A stretch of DNA of 64,000 nt from Solidesulfovibrio carbinolicus (GTDB taxonomy: Bacteria > Desulfobacterota > Desulfovibrionia > Desulfovibrionales > Desulfovibrionaceae): contig NZ_CP026538.1 of NCBI RefSeq assembly GCF_004135975.1, positions 806,001 through 870,000 on the forward strand, read 5' to 3'. Under the pieces are notes generated by a model, which saw only the letters and a program-made list of their open reading frames with translations, ran no database searches and was not told the DNA's origin. Of the stretch, positions 26,350 through 34,605 are shown piece by piece (position 1 is the stretch's first letter; each line of letters opens with the position of its first letter). The translations under genes and the position numbers were made by a program.

Positions 26350-28218
26350 TTACGTCAGGGCCCGGGGGGCGGCGCGGCCTTCGCGTTCGAGTTCTTCCAT
26401 GAGCGCGGCCAGCTCCTGGGTTTGGCCGGCCAGTTCGGCCACGGCCCGGGAGGCGTCGGCCAGGGTGCGGGAGCTGGCTTCGGCCGTGGCGCTGACGGCT
26501 TCCACCGAGCGGTTGATTTCCTCGCTGGTGGCGGATTGTTGTTCGGCCGCCGTGGCGATGGAGCGCACCTGGTCGGAGGCGTTTTCCACCAGGGTGACGA
26601 TGCTGGAAAGCGCCTCGCCGGCGGCGGCGGCCAGGGAGGTGGCCTTTTCCACGGCTCCGGCGGCGGCGTCCACGTTGCCGACGTTGCGCCGGGCGCCGTC
26701 CTGGATGCCGCGGATGGCGTCGCCGACTTCCTTGGTGGCGGTCATGGTCTTTTCGGCGAGCTTGCGCACCTCGTCGGCCACCACGGCGAAGCCGCGTCCG
26801 GCGTCGCCGGCCCGGGCGGCCTCGATGGCGGCATTGAGCGCCAAGAGGTTGGTCTGATCGGCGATGTCGGAGATGACGTTCATGATGGCCCCGATGTCCT
26901 GAGCCTGCTTGCCCAGCGCCCCCATATCCGCCTTGAGGCTTTGGGCCTGGCGCTCCACGGCGCCGATGGCGGCCACCACTTCTTTCACCACGCCCGAGCC
27001 GTCCACGGCCTTGGAGCGGGCCGTCTCGGCGGTCTGCGAAGCGGATGAGGCGTTTCTGGCGACCTCCAGGACGGTGGCGTTCATTTCTTCCATGGCCGTG
27101 GCGGTTTCGGCCATGCGCCGGGACTGGTCTTCGGCTCCCTGGCTGGATTCGGCGATGCGGGTGGCCAACTCGGCCGAGGTGGAATCGACGACGGACACCA
27201 CGCCGCCCAGGCGGGCGGCAGCGTGGGCCAGGCCTTCGGCCCGGGCTTGTTCGGCCTTGCGGGTGGCGTCCTCGGCCAGCCGGGTGGCGGCCTCGGCGGC
27301 CCGGGCCTTTTCCTCGGCTTCCTTGGTCTTGGTTTCGATGGCGGCCATGTTGTCGCGCAGGGTGGCCACCATGGCGTTGAGGGCGGCCTGCATCCGGGCG
27401 GCCTCGTCGTTGCCGACGGCGTCCAGGCGTACGGACAGGTCGCCGGCGGCGCACTGCATGGCGGCCTGGGTGGTCTGGCGGATGGGGCCGGTGACGGAGG
27501 CCATGATGACGAGGCACAGGCCGATGAGGATGGCCAGCCCCAGACCACAGGCCACGGCGATGGCGGTCAGGGCGTCGCGGATGCGGGCGGCGTTGTCGGC
27601 CTTGATGGCGGCCTTGGTGCGCTCGACGTTGTCGATGTACACGCCCGTGCCGAGCCAGAGGTCGGTGCCGGGGATGGCGACGGCGTAGGCGAGCTTGGGC
27701 TGGTCGCCGGCCCCGGGCTTGGGGAAGACGTATTCCACAAAGCCGCCGGCGGCGGCCGCCTTGGCGAGTTCGCGAACAAAATACACGTTGTTTTTGTCTT
27801 TCAGGTCGCCCAGATCCTTGCCCTGGTTCTGTTTGGCCGGGGGCAGGGCGATGTTGACCGTGCCTTGGTAGACGAAGAAGTAGCCGGATTTGTCGTCCTC
27901 GAAGCGGAAGGCATCGACCATGTTGCGGATGATGTCGTAGCGCTTATCCTTATCCGGCACATCCTTGATGATTGCGGCAATGGCCTGGGCCATGCCGTTG
28001 GACGCAACGGCCAGCTTTTGCCGTTCGCCTTGCAGCATGATGGCCTGGGCGGCGGAGACAGTGTGGTCTTCAAGACGCTGCAGCTCGCGGGAGAACGTGA
28101 GAATCATGCCGGCCGTGAACAGGGCGAACAGCGCCAGCAGCAGGACAAAGCGCCAGGAGAGGGAGAAACGGCGCAAGACGCCAAACGCGCCGCCGGAACC
28201 GGAAGGTTGTACAGCCAC
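26350..28218 (-). CDS. Methyl-accepting chemotaxis protein with single Cache_2 sensor
   Basis: 622 residues from a GTG at 28218, chosen for the GGAGG 7 bases upstream. First membrane helix at about residues 20-42 ([19 protein letters not shown]), then a periplasmic sCache_2 domain ending in the diagnostic [19 protein letters not shown], a second membrane helix ([19 protein letters not shown]), HAMP, a long coiled coil, and the signalling tip around residues 450-490 ([34 protein letters not shown]). It presumably senses a small carboxylate-like ligand, as many sCache_2 receptors do, and controls CheA. No C-terminal CheR-docking pentapeptide is evident. Confidence 0.93.
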   Translation of the reverse strand: MAVQPSGSGGAFGVLRRFSLSWRFVLLLALFALFTAGMILTFSRELQRLEDHTVSAAQAIMLQGERQKLAVASNGMAQAIAAIIKDVPDKDKRYDIIRNMVDAFRFEDDKSGYFFVYQGTVNIALPPAKQNQGKDLGDLKDKNNVYFVRELAKAAAAGGFVEYVFPKPGAGDQPKLAYAVAIPGTDLWLGTGVYIDNVERTKAAIKADNAARIRDALTAIAVACGLGLAILIGLCLVIMASVTGPIRQTTQAAMQCAAGDLSVRLDAVGNDEAARMQAALNAMVATLRDNMAAIETKTKEAEEKARAAEAATRLAEDATRKAEQARAEGLAHAAARLGGVVSVVDSTSAELATRIAESSQGAEDQSRRMAETATAMEEMNATVLEVARNASSASQTAETARSKAVDGSGVVKEVVAAIGAVERQAQSLKADMGALGKQAQDIGAIMNVISDIADQTNLLALNAAIEAARAGDAGRGFAVVADEVRKLAEKTMTATKEVGDAIRGIQDGARRNVGNVDAAAGAVEKATSLAAAAGEALSSIVTLVENASDQVRSIATAAEQQSATSEEINRSVEAVSATAEASSRTLADASRAVAELAGQTQELAALMEELEREGRAAPRALT

Positions 28219-28274
28219 GAAAGGCCTCCGCACGCGGGATGTCGCAGGTTGGAGAAGGGTAAATCTGGCTGGAA

Positions 28275-28303
28275 CACTACGGGAAAGGCCAGGACATGGC
28301 AAC
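28275..28303 (-). promoter_or_regulatory. Possible sigma70-type promoter for the MCP gene
   Basis: Minus strand TTGCCA (28303-28298), 17-base spacer, TAGTGT (28280-28275), 57 bases upstream of the GTG start and downstream of the last array terminator. Confidence 0.35.
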
Positions 28304-28336
28304 GCGCGGCCGGGAACAAGAGATCCTGGCATTTCT

Positions 28337-28373
28337 AAAAAGGCGGCCCCCGCCGGGGAAGCGGGGGCCTTTC
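28337..28373 (-). terminator. Array terminator C
   Basis: Minus strand stem GGCCCCCGC / GCGGGGGCC around loop UUCCCCG, then CGCCTTTTT. Same design as the two other terminators upstream. Confidence 0.8.
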
Positions 28374-28467
28374 AAGGAGGGAGGAGAGCATGTACGGTCA
28401 CGCCGTTTGCCGGTTGCCTGCCGGGGCGGCGTTGACGTCCGGGCCTGAGGGGTGGCCTGGGCCGTCA
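28337..28467 (-). ncRNA. Candidate small RNA C of a tandem array
   Basis: Third unit on the minus strand, about 130 nt if it starts shortly after the TTATCT box at 28480-28474. It contains a GGCC-ACCCCUCA-GGCC hairpin (28457-28442), a CUCUCCUCCCUCCUUG tract (28388-28373) complementary to Shine-Dalgarno sequences, and an intrinsic terminator with T-run (stem 28369-28345, U-tract 28341-28337). No convincing reading frame. Existence and 5' end are inferred from conservation with units A and B. Confidence 0.5.
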
Positions 28468-28471
28468 AGAC

Positions 28472-28518
28472 GAAGATAAGACCGGAGCATGAAAACGGCA
28501 TGGAGGGGAGATGAATTC
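28472..28518 (-). promoter_or_regulatory. Conserved upstream box of unit C
   Basis: Minus strand GAATTCAT, 7 bases, CCATGCCGTTTTCATG, then CTTATCTTCG. The same string of blocks precedes unit B at 28727-28684. TTATCT is a plausible -10. No textbook -35 is present, so the conserved GAATTCAT/CCATG block may be an activator site. Confidence 0.45.
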
Positions 28519-28533
28519 GGCGACGGGTTGGAC

Positions 28534-28566
28534 AAAAGGAAACCCCCGCCGGGGAGCGGGGGTTTC
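28534..28566 (-). terminator. Array terminator B
   Basis: Minus strand 11-bp stem GAAACCCCCGC / GCGGGGGTTTC around UCCCCG, followed by CTTTTG. Confidence 0.8.
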
Positions 28567-28678
28567 GCTGTCGAGGAGGGGGAGAACAGGCTTCCGGCTG
28601 CGGGAGGGGACCGCCCCGGGGGCCGTGTGTTTGGCGGCAAGTGCAGGGGCCGGAGGGGGTGGCCGTCTGCCGTTGATG
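28534..28678 (-). ncRNA. Candidate small RNA B of a tandem array
   Basis: Second unit on the minus strand, about 145 nt. Two hairpins present C-rich loops: GGCC-ACCCCCUCC-GGCC (28664-28648) and GCGG-UCCCCUC-CCGC (28614-28600). A CUCCCCCUCCUCG tract (28584-28572) precedes the terminator. Structure and sequence parallel units A and C. Confidence 0.5.
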
Positions 28679-28683
28679 AGAGA

Positions 28684-28727
28684 GATAATCCCCGCCCATG
28701 AAACGGCCATGGCTGCTCCATGAATTC
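28684..28727 (-). promoter_or_regulatory. Conserved upstream box of unit B
   Basis: Minus strand GAATTCAT, 7 bases, CCATGGCCGTTTCATG, then GATTATCTC. Matches the box before unit C nearly base for base, with the same distance to the TTATCT element. It follows terminator A by about 30 bases. Confidence 0.45.
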
Positions 28728-28757
28728 CAGCTTAGAATTCGTTTTTCGCCCCGCCCC

Positions 28758-28791
28758 AAAAAGGAAGCCCCCGCCGGGGAGCGGGGGCTTC
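28758..28791 (-). terminator. Array terminator A
   Basis: Minus strand 11-bp stem GAAGCCCCCGC / GCGGGGGCTTC around UCCCCG, followed by CTTTTT. It would also end transcription from the kinase operon upstream. Confidence 0.85.
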
Positions 28792-28914
28792 GTTCAAGGA
28801 GGGGGAGAGCGTCCTTGGGACCGCCTGAGGATGGGAGGGGCCATCCGGTATGGCGAAACAAGGCTGAGGGTTTTGTCTTGGGTGTCTCGTCCGGGCGTTT
28901 CCGCCTCGTTCGAT
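28758..28914 (-). ncRNA. Candidate small RNA A of a tandem array
   Basis: First unit on the minus strand, about 157 nt if it starts after TATACA (28926-28921). It has the hairpin GGAUGG-CCCCUC-CCAUCC (28846-28829), the CUCUCCCCCUCCUUGAACGA tract (from 28809) and a terminator. The upstream box is less similar to those of B and C (TTCACG then TATACA). Confidence 0.5.
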
Positions 28915-28970
28915 GGCTACTGTATAGGAGGGGGACGTGAAGTGGGAATGGCCGCAGGATGAACGATAAT

Positions 28971-30350
28971 TTAACTTTTGGTCCGCCCGGCCGGGAAGGC
29001 CAGGGTGACGCGCAGGCCGGGGCTGTTGTCGCCCAGGCGCAGCTCGGCCTGATGCAGGCCGGCGGCGGCGGCGACCAGGGACAGGCCCAGGCCGCTGCCC
29101 GGGGTGTTGCGGCTCGATTCCAGGCGGGTGAAGCGCTCCAGGACGAATTCGCGGTGTTCGGGGGGGATGCCCGGGCCGGTGTCGGCCACGGTGAGTTCCG
29201 GGCCGGCCGGGCCGGTCGTGAGCGACAGGGTCACCCGGCCGCCGTCCGGGGTATATTTGACGGCGTTGTCCAGGAGGTTGGCCAGGGCCTGGGAGAGCAG
29301 GTGGCGGTTGCCGGGCACGGTTACCTGGGGGGTGAGGTCCACTTCCAGGAGCAGGCCGGCCTCTTCGGCCACGGGTTCGTAGAGTTCGGCGGCGTCGGCG
29401 GCCAGGCTCGTCAGGTCGATGTCGGTGAAATCCTGGCGGCGGGCCCCGGATTCGGCCTGGGCGATGGTCAAAAGCGCGTTGAAGGTCTGCAGCAGTCCGT
29501 CGATCTCGGTGATGGCCCGTTCCAGGGCCTGGCGGCAGGTCTCGGGTTCCAGGGGGCGGGTTAGGGTGATCTCCAGCCCCGAGCGGATGCGGTTTAAGGG
29601 GCCGCGCAGGTCGTGGGCGATGTTGTTGGAGACTTGCTTGACGCCGTCCATGAGGCGGCCGATCTGGTCGAGCATGGCGTTTAAGTTCTCGGCCAGGCGG
29701 TCGAATTCGTCGCCGGCCCCCCGGGTGGGGATGCGGCGGGTCAGGTCGCCGTTCATGATCTCCCGGCTGGCCTTGGTGATGACGTCGATGCGCTTGAGCA
29801 TCCAGCGGCTGGTCAACACGCCGCCGGCTCCGCCGAGAACGACGGTGAGGAGCATCCCCCAGATGAGCGCGTCGACGATGAGCCGCTCGACCTTGACCCG
29901 CTCGGACACGTCGCGGCCGACCACCAGATGGAAGTTGCCGGGCAGCAGGAAGTAGCGCATGCGCACCCGGCGCGGTTCGAAGTTCTCGGTGTCCTCCAGG
30001 GTGGCGTCGAACCAGCCCGAGCCGGTGTCCTTGAACTTGGGCCAGTCGGGCAGGTTGCCGGCCAGGGGATTGAACTTCCAGTCGGTGAGGAGATAGACGC
30101 TCGATCCGGCCTTGTCCTTGGCCACGCGGGACTTGATGACGCGGATAAGCCCGGTCAGCCCGAGCTGGCTGTACTGTTCGGCCAGCCCCTGGATCTCGGC
30201 GTTGATGGTCTCGTCGGTCTGGCGTTCCATGAAGCCGGCCGTGGACGAATAGATGAACCACAACAGCACCAGCACCGACAGGCCGAAGGCGGCCATGTGC
30301 AGGATGGACAGGCGCAGGGTGGAGGAACGCAGGATCTTAGTGGCTATCAC
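28971..30350 (-). CDS. Two-component sensor histidine kinase
   Basis: 459 residues from a GTG at 30350 inside the 3' end of the regulator gene (14-base overlap). Membrane helix at about 15-35 (AFGLSVLVLLWFIY), periplasmic sensor of about 120 residues, second helix near 165-185, HAMP, HisKA with the phospho-acceptor histidine in NNIAHDLRGPLNRIRSGLE near residue 245, and HATPase_c boxes NLLDNAVKYTPDGG (N), VADTGPGIPPEHREFV (G1) and GSGLGLSLV (G2). Envelope-sensing type, partner of the OmpR-family regulator directly upstream. The signal is unknown. Confidence 0.93.
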   Translation of the reverse strand: MIATKILRSSTLRLSILHMAAFGLSVLVLLWFIYSSTAGFMERQTDETINAEIQGLAEQYSQLGLTGLIRVIKSRVAKDKAGSSVYLLTDWKFNPLAGNLPDWPKFKDTGSGWFDATLEDTENFEPRRVRMRYFLLPGNFHLVVGRDVSERVKVERLIVDALIWGMLLTVVLGGAGGVLTSRWMLKRIDVITKASREIMNGDLTRRIPTRGAGDEFDRLAENLNAMLDQIGRLMDGVKQVSNNIAHDLRGPLNRIRSGLEITLTRPLEPETCRQALERAITEIDGLLQTFNALLTIAQAESGARRQDFTDIDLTSLAADAAELYEPVAEEAGLLLEVDLTPQVTVPGNRHLLSQALANLLDNAVKYTPDGGRVTLSLTTGPAGPELTVADTGPGIPPEHREFVLERFTRLESSRNTPGSGLGLSLVAAAAGLHQAELRLGDNSPGLRVTLAFPAGRTKS

Positions 30351-31014
30351 GCAGGCTGTACCCGGCGCCGCGGATGGTGGAGAGAAGCGGCTTGTCGTGG
30401 CCCTTGTCGATTTTCTGGCGCAGCCGGCTCACATGGACGTCGATGACGTTGGTCTGGGGATCGAAGGAATAGTCCCAGACGTTTTCCAGCAGCATGGTGC
30501 GGGTGACCACATGGCCGGCGTGGCGCATGAGGTATTCCAGCAGGGCGAATTCCTTGGGCTTGAGTTCGATGGGCCGGCCGGCCCGGCGCACGGTGCGGCC
30601 GACCAGATCCATTTCCAGATCGGCCACCTTGAGCATGGTGTCCGGGGCATCGGAGCGGCCCCGGCGCAGCAGGGCCTCCAGCCGGGCCAGGAGTTCGGCA
30701 AAGGCGTAGGGCTTGACCAGATAGTCGTCGCCGCCGGCTTTGAGGCCCTTGACCCGGTCGTCCACGTCGCCCAGGGCCGAGAGGATGAGCACCGGGGCGG
30801 CGTTGCCGGCCGAGCGCATGGTCTTGACGATGGTCAGACCGTCGACGCCGGGGAGCATCCGGTCGACCACGCAGGCGTCGTAGGTTTCGGCGGCCACGCG
30901 GTAGAGGGCCTCGCGGCCGTCGGCCACATGGTCCACCACATAGCCTGATTCCTTGAGTCCCTTGACCAGATAGGCGGCGGCGTCCAGGTCGTCTTCCACG
31001 ATGAGTACGCGCAT
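30337..31014 (-). CDS. OmpR/PhoB-family response regulator
   Basis: 225 residues. Receiver with acidic pair in LIVEDDLDAA, phospho-acceptor D51 in CVVDRMLPGVDG, and lysine in YLVKPYAFAEL. C-terminal winged helix: LKPKEFALLEYLMRHAGHVV, then DPQTNVIDVHVSRLRQKID and TIRGAGYSL. Cognate of the overlapping kinase gene. Targets unknown, and no adjacent regulated transporter is obvious. Confidence 0.95.
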   Translation of the reverse strand: MRVLIVEDDLDAAAYLVKGLKESGYVVDHVADGREALYRVAAETYDACVVDRMLPGVDGLTIVKTMRSAGNAAPVLILSALGDVDDRVKGLKAGGDDYLVKPYAFAELLARLEALLRRGRSDAPDTMLKVADLEMDLVGRTVRRAGRPIELKPKEFALLEYLMRHAGHVVTRTMLLENVWDYSFDPQTNVIDVHVSRLRQKIDKGHDKPLLSTIRGAGYSLRDSH

Positions 31015-31022
31015 GCTGTTTT

Positions 31023-31080
31023 CCTTTACCCCGTTGGGGGGTCCGGGGGGATCATCCCCCCGGCCGCCGGAGGCATCTTT
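31023..31080 (+). repeat. Dispersed GC-rich intergenic repeat, copy 4 (inside a kinase 3' end)
   Basis: CCTTTACCCCGTTGGGGGGT, then CCGGGGGGATCATCCCCCCG and GCCGCCGGAGGC. The palindromic core GGGGGGATCATCCCCCC is at about 31045-31061. Read on the minus strand this element encodes the last residues of the hybrid kinase and its stop codon. Confidence 0.7.
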
Positions 31081-33071
31081 TCATTCTTGCCGCGCCTGGC
31101 GGCGACGCGGGCCAAAGCGGCGTCGAGTTCGTGCATGTCGATGGGTTTGGCCACGTAGTCGTCGAAACCGGCTTGGAGCATCCGTTCGCGGTAGCCTTTG
31201 ACGGCATGGGCGGTGAGCGCCACGGCCGGGGTGGCGGCGGCCGGTCCGAAGCGGGCCGGGTCGCGCAGCAGGGCCAGGGTGTCGGGACCGTCGAGTTCAG
31301 GCATTTCCACGTCCAGGAGCACGCAGTCGAAGGGGGTTTGGGCCAGGACGGCCAGGGCCTGGCGGCCGTTGTCCACGGCGGTGACCATGTGCCCCCGGCG
31401 TTCCAGGAGCCGCTTGGCCACGATCTGATTGATGTTGTTGTCCTCGACCAACAGCAGGCGAAGGGGGGTGACCGGTCCGCCTGGCCTGGCCGTGGCCGGG
31501 GGCGAAGGGGCGGCCTGGAGCGGGGCCTCGGGCAGGTCGAAGCCGGCGGTGAAGGAAAAGGTGCTTCCCCGGCCGGGGTCGGAAGCGACCCAGATGCGGC
31601 CGCCCATGAGGGTCACGAGGCTTTTGCTGATGGACAGCCCCAGGCCCGTGCCGCCGGCCCCCCGGTTGAGGCTGGCGTCGAGCTGGGTGAAATACTCGAA
31701 GATGCGGGCCTGCTTGTCGGTCGGGATGCCGATGCCGTCGTCGGAGACGTCGAAACGCAGGGACAGCGCGCCGGGCTTGCGGGGAGCGTCCGGGTCGAGG
31801 CCCACGGCCACGCGCACGAAGCCGTTTTTGGTGAATTTGAGGCCGTTGGACACGAGATTGGCCACGATCTGGGCCAGGCGGCCGGGATCGCCTAGCAGCT
31901 CGCCCGGCACGTCCGGGGCGATGTCCAGGGACAAGCGGTTGCCGCTGCGCGCGGCCGGGGCCTCAAAAAGGCGCAGGCACACGCCAAGGGCCTGGCCCAG
32001 GGAGAACCGGGAGCGGGCAAGCTCCATGCGCCCGGCCTCGATGCGGGAGAAATCGAGGATGTCGTTGATGATTTCCAGCAGATGCACGGCGGACTGGCGG
32101 GCCAGGTCGAGGTAGTCGCGCTGCTCGGGGGTGAGTTCGGTGGCCATGGCCAGTTCGATCATGCCCATGATGCCGTTCATGGGGGTGCGGATCTCATGGC
32201 TCATGGTGGCCAAAAACTGCGACTTGGCGCGGTTGGCGGCCTCGGCGGCCTCCATGGCCCGGGTGAGGCGCTGCCGGGTGCGCATGAGCTCGGTGACGTC
32301 GATCATGGCCTCGATGATGGACGGCGAGCCGGGCAGGCGGCGGGCGGTCTTGTACATGACGCGCTGGCCGGCCAGGGTGTTGACGAGGCATTCGCGCTCG
32401 CGCACCAGGCCGGACTCGTCGGCCAGGACCGGGCAGGTTTCCTTGTTGCACAGCGAATTCTTGCAGGACAGGCCCGTGGCGTCCTTGCCGAACAGCCGTT
32501 CGGCGGCGGGATTTTGGTATTCGAGGCGGCGGTCACCGTCGTCGCCCAGGCGCACCTTGACGATGGGGATGGGGGCGCTGTCCAGGACCATTTCCAGGTC
32601 GCGGCGGGCCAGCACGCTTTCGGTGACGTCCAGGACCAGAGCCTGGATGGCGACGACCCGGCCGGCGGCGTCGCGGCGTAGCTGGATGCGGTCGGTGACG
32701 TGGCGCACACGGCCGTCGGGGGGGCGCTGGCGGTAGTCCAGGGCAAAGGCGTCGCGCCCTGCGTCGGCCGCCTCAAGCAGGGCCGCCTCGACCCGGTCCC
32801 GGTCATCGGGATGGATGAGATCCCAGGGCGAGCGTCGGCCCGAGAGCAACTCCTCGCGGGAAAAGCCGAACCGGTCGATGTTGGAGGACACGTAGGCGAC
32901 CGGCCCGGGCCGGCCGTCCTTGACGGCGTAGCGGATCAGGTAGGCCGGGCTGGCTTCCAGGATGAGCCGGGCCATGTCGGCGTCGGAAAGGTCTTCCCCG
33001 TCCGGGGCCGGGGCCGCGTCGGCCGGGCGTGGCGGTACGGGGGCAAGGTCGTCGTCGGCAGGGTCGATCAT
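31026..33071 (-). CDS. Cytoplasmic hybrid sensor kinase (PAS-PAS-HisKA-HATPase-receiver)
   Basis: 681 residues from the ATG at 33071; the frame stays open upstream but without a start signal. No membrane helix. PAS 1 near residues 30-150 ([33 protein letters not shown]), PAS 2 near 160-270 with a Cys-rich stretch ([16 protein letters not shown]) that could bind metal or sense redox, HisKA ([20 protein letters not shown]), HATPase_c ([29 protein letters not shown]), and a C-terminal receiver ([34 protein letters not shown]). The final ~15 residues ([17 protein letters not shown]) come from the intergenic repeat. Partner unknown. Confidence 0.9.
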   Translation of the reverse strand: MIDPADDDLAPVPPRPADAAPAPDGEDLSDADMARLILEASPAYLIRYAVKDGRPGPVAYVSSNIDRFGFSREELLSGRRSPWDLIHPDDRDRVEAALLEAADAGRDAFALDYRQRPPDGRVRHVTDRIQLRRDAAGRVVAIQALVLDVTESVLARRDLEMVLDSAPIPIVKVRLGDDGDRRLEYQNPAAERLFGKDATGLSCKNSLCNKETCPVLADESGLVRERECLVNTLAGQRVMYKTARRLPGSPSIIEAMIDVTELMRTRQRLTRAMEAAEAANRAKSQFLATMSHEIRTPMNGIMGMIELAMATELTPEQRDYLDLARQSAVHLLEIINDILDFSRIEAGRMELARSRFSLGQALGVCLRLFEAPAARSGNRLSLDIAPDVPGELLGDPGRLAQIVANLVSNGLKFTKNGFVRVAVGLDPDAPRKPGALSLRFDVSDDGIGIPTDKQARIFEYFTQLDASLNRGAGGTGLGLSISKSLVTLMGGRIWVASDPGRGSTFSFTAGFDLPEAPLQAAPSPPATARPGGPVTPLRLLLVEDNNINQIVAKRLLERRGHMVTAVDNGRQALAVLAQTPFDCVLLDVEMPELDGPDTLALLRDPARFGPAAATPAVALTAHAVKGYRERMLQAGFDDYVAKPIDMHELDAALARVAARRGKNEKMPPAAGGMIPPDPPTG

Positions 33072-33257
33072 AAACGGCACCCATGGTGGACGGCGACCGA
33101 AGGGTTGCGGCGTCCGCGTCCAGCGTTGGTATATGCCAAGGCGGGAGCCTTGGAAAGAGGCACTGGGCGCGGTTTCTTTTTGGTCGCTTTGCGGGTATGT
33201 CCCGGTTCGTATATGCTGCACACGTCGCCCGGCACGGACCGGGCCCAAGGAGCCGAT

Positions 33258-34535
33258 ATGGACCGTCGTGAAGCGGGGTTGTGGAAGACGATGCGAAGCC
33301 TGGGACTGGCCGTCGCGGCGGCGTTTTGGCTGACGGCCGCCCTGGTTCCGGCGGCCCTGGCCCAGAAGGCCGGGCCGTTGACCTTTGGCGTGCTGCTGCC
33401 GATTACCGGCCCCCTGGCCGAATTCGGCAAGACGTCCAAGGTCGCCCTGGAGTTGGCCCAGGCCGACATCAACGCCTATCTGGCCGCTTCGGGCCAGGGC
33501 GGGACAGCGACGTTTCTGATCGAGAACACCGGCGGCAGCCCGGAGCAGGCGCTGGAAAAGCTCAAGTCCCTGGCCGGGCGCGGGGTGCGGGCGGTCCTTG
33601 GCCCCTATTCCGACGACGAGGCCGAGGCCTGCCTGGAATTCGCCGACAAAAACAACATCGTGCTCATAAGCCAGGGCAGCTCCGGCCCGTTTCTCTCCAA
33701 AAAAGGCGACAACCTGTTTCGCCTTTCGCCCTCGGACACCTATCAGGCCGAGGCGGTCACCGGGCTGATGCGCCAGGAAGGCGTGACGGCGGTGGTTCCC
33801 TTGTGGCGGGCCGACCGGTTTGGCGACGACATGGTGGTGCACGTCAAGGCGCGCTTCAAGCAGCTTGGCGGCGCGGCCCTGCCCGGATCGCGCTATGCGG
33901 CCGACCGCAAGGATTTCGCGCCCATCCTCGACGATCTGGCCAAGCAGCTGGCCCAGGCCCAGCGGACCGGCGCGTCGGCCAAGGCGGCCATCTATTTCGC
34001 CGGCGGCGAGGAGCTCGTGCCCATCCTCAAGGCGGCGGCCAAGCGGCCGGAGCTGGTCAGCGTGGGCTGGTACGGCTCCAGCGCCACGGCCATGCTCGAC
34101 GCCATCGCCAAGGACCCGGAGAGCGCGGCGGCGGCCATGAAGGTGCGTTTGGCCAGTCCCCGCTACGGCGAGGGCGGAGCCAACGTCTACGGACTCATCG
34201 AACGGCGCATCCAGGAAAAGACCGACACCTTCCCCGACGCCGAGAGCGTGGCCGCGTACGACGCGGCCTGGGCGGCTTTTTTCACGGCCCAGGCCGTGGG
34301 CGGCACGTCGGATTTCGCCCGGTTCAAGCAGGGGCTGGTCCAGACCTGCGAGCGCATGTACGGGGCCACCGGCTGGCTGGCCCTCAATGAGCACGGCGAC
34401 CGGCGCGAGGACTGGGATTTCGATTTTTGGGTGTTGCGCACGGAAAACGGCAAGCCGTTCTGGGAAAAAGCGGCCCGTTACCAGTTCGAACCGGGCACGG
34501 CCAAGGAGCTGTTCCTGAGTTCGGGCAAGAAGTAG
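33258..34535 (+). CDS. Periplasmic binding protein of the Leu/Ile/Val (Peripla_BP_6) family
   Basis: 425 residues from the ATG at 33258, with AAGGAG 5 bases upstream. An N-terminal signal peptide (LGLAVAAAFWLTAALVPAAL, cleavage after ALA-Q) leads to a type I binding fold: LTFGVLLPITGPLAEFGKTS, ENTGGSPEQALEKLKSLAGR, VLGPYSDDEAEACLEFAD, ISQGSSGPFLS, RLSPSDTYQAEAVTGLM. No permease or ATPase gene is near, and it is divergent from the hybrid kinase by 186 bases. It may serve a remote transporter or a sensory role. The ligand is probably an amino acid, amide or similar. Confidence 0.88.
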   Translation: MDRREAGLWKTMRSLGLAVAAAFWLTAALVPAALAQKAGPLTFGVLLPITGPLAEFGKTSKVALELAQADINAYLAASGQGGTATFLIENTGGSPEQALEKLKSLAGRGVRAVLGPYSDDEAEACLEFADKNNIVLISQGSSGPFLSKKGDNLFRLSPSDTYQAEAVTGLMRQEGVTAVVPLWRADRFGDDMVVHVKARFKQLGGAALPGSRYAADRKDFAPILDDLAKQLAQAQRTGASAKAAIYFAGGEELVPILKAAAKRPELVSVGWYGSSATAMLDAIAKDPESAAAAMKVRLASPRYGEGGANVYGLIERRIQEKTDTFPDAESVAAYDAAWAAFFTAQAVGGTSDFARFKQGLVQTCERMYGATGWLALNEHGDRREDWDFDFWVLRTENGKPFWEKAARYQFEPGTAKELFLSSGKK

Positions 34536-34559
34536 CCGGCTCCCTGCTCATGAAATGCG

Positions 34560-34595
34560 ACGGCCCGCCCCGGGAGAACCGGGACGGGCCGTTTT
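34560..34595. terminator. Bidirectional terminator between binding protein and kinase genes
   Basis: ACGGCCCG (34560-34567) pairs with CGGGCCGT (34585-34592), with an inner CCCGG/CCGGG stem, followed by TTTTGC on the plus strand. Sits between convergent genes ending at 34535 and 34606. Confidence 0.7.
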
Positions 34596-34605
34596 GCGTG
34601 GCGGG

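Noticed and set aside
28398-28721. Open frames on both strands in the candidate RNA array
   Set aside because: Pro/Arg-rich translations change between units, while hairpins and terminators are conserved; no start has a plausible ribosome-binding site in the right place.
33180-33225. Sigma70 promoter for the periplasmic binding-protein gene (TTGCGG ... TATATG)
   Set aside because: The spacer is only 15 bases; not convincing enough to annotate.
33072-34394. N-terminal extension of the hybrid kinase frame
   Set aside because: It is antisense to the periplasmic binding-protein gene and has no start signal; domain content begins after 33071.
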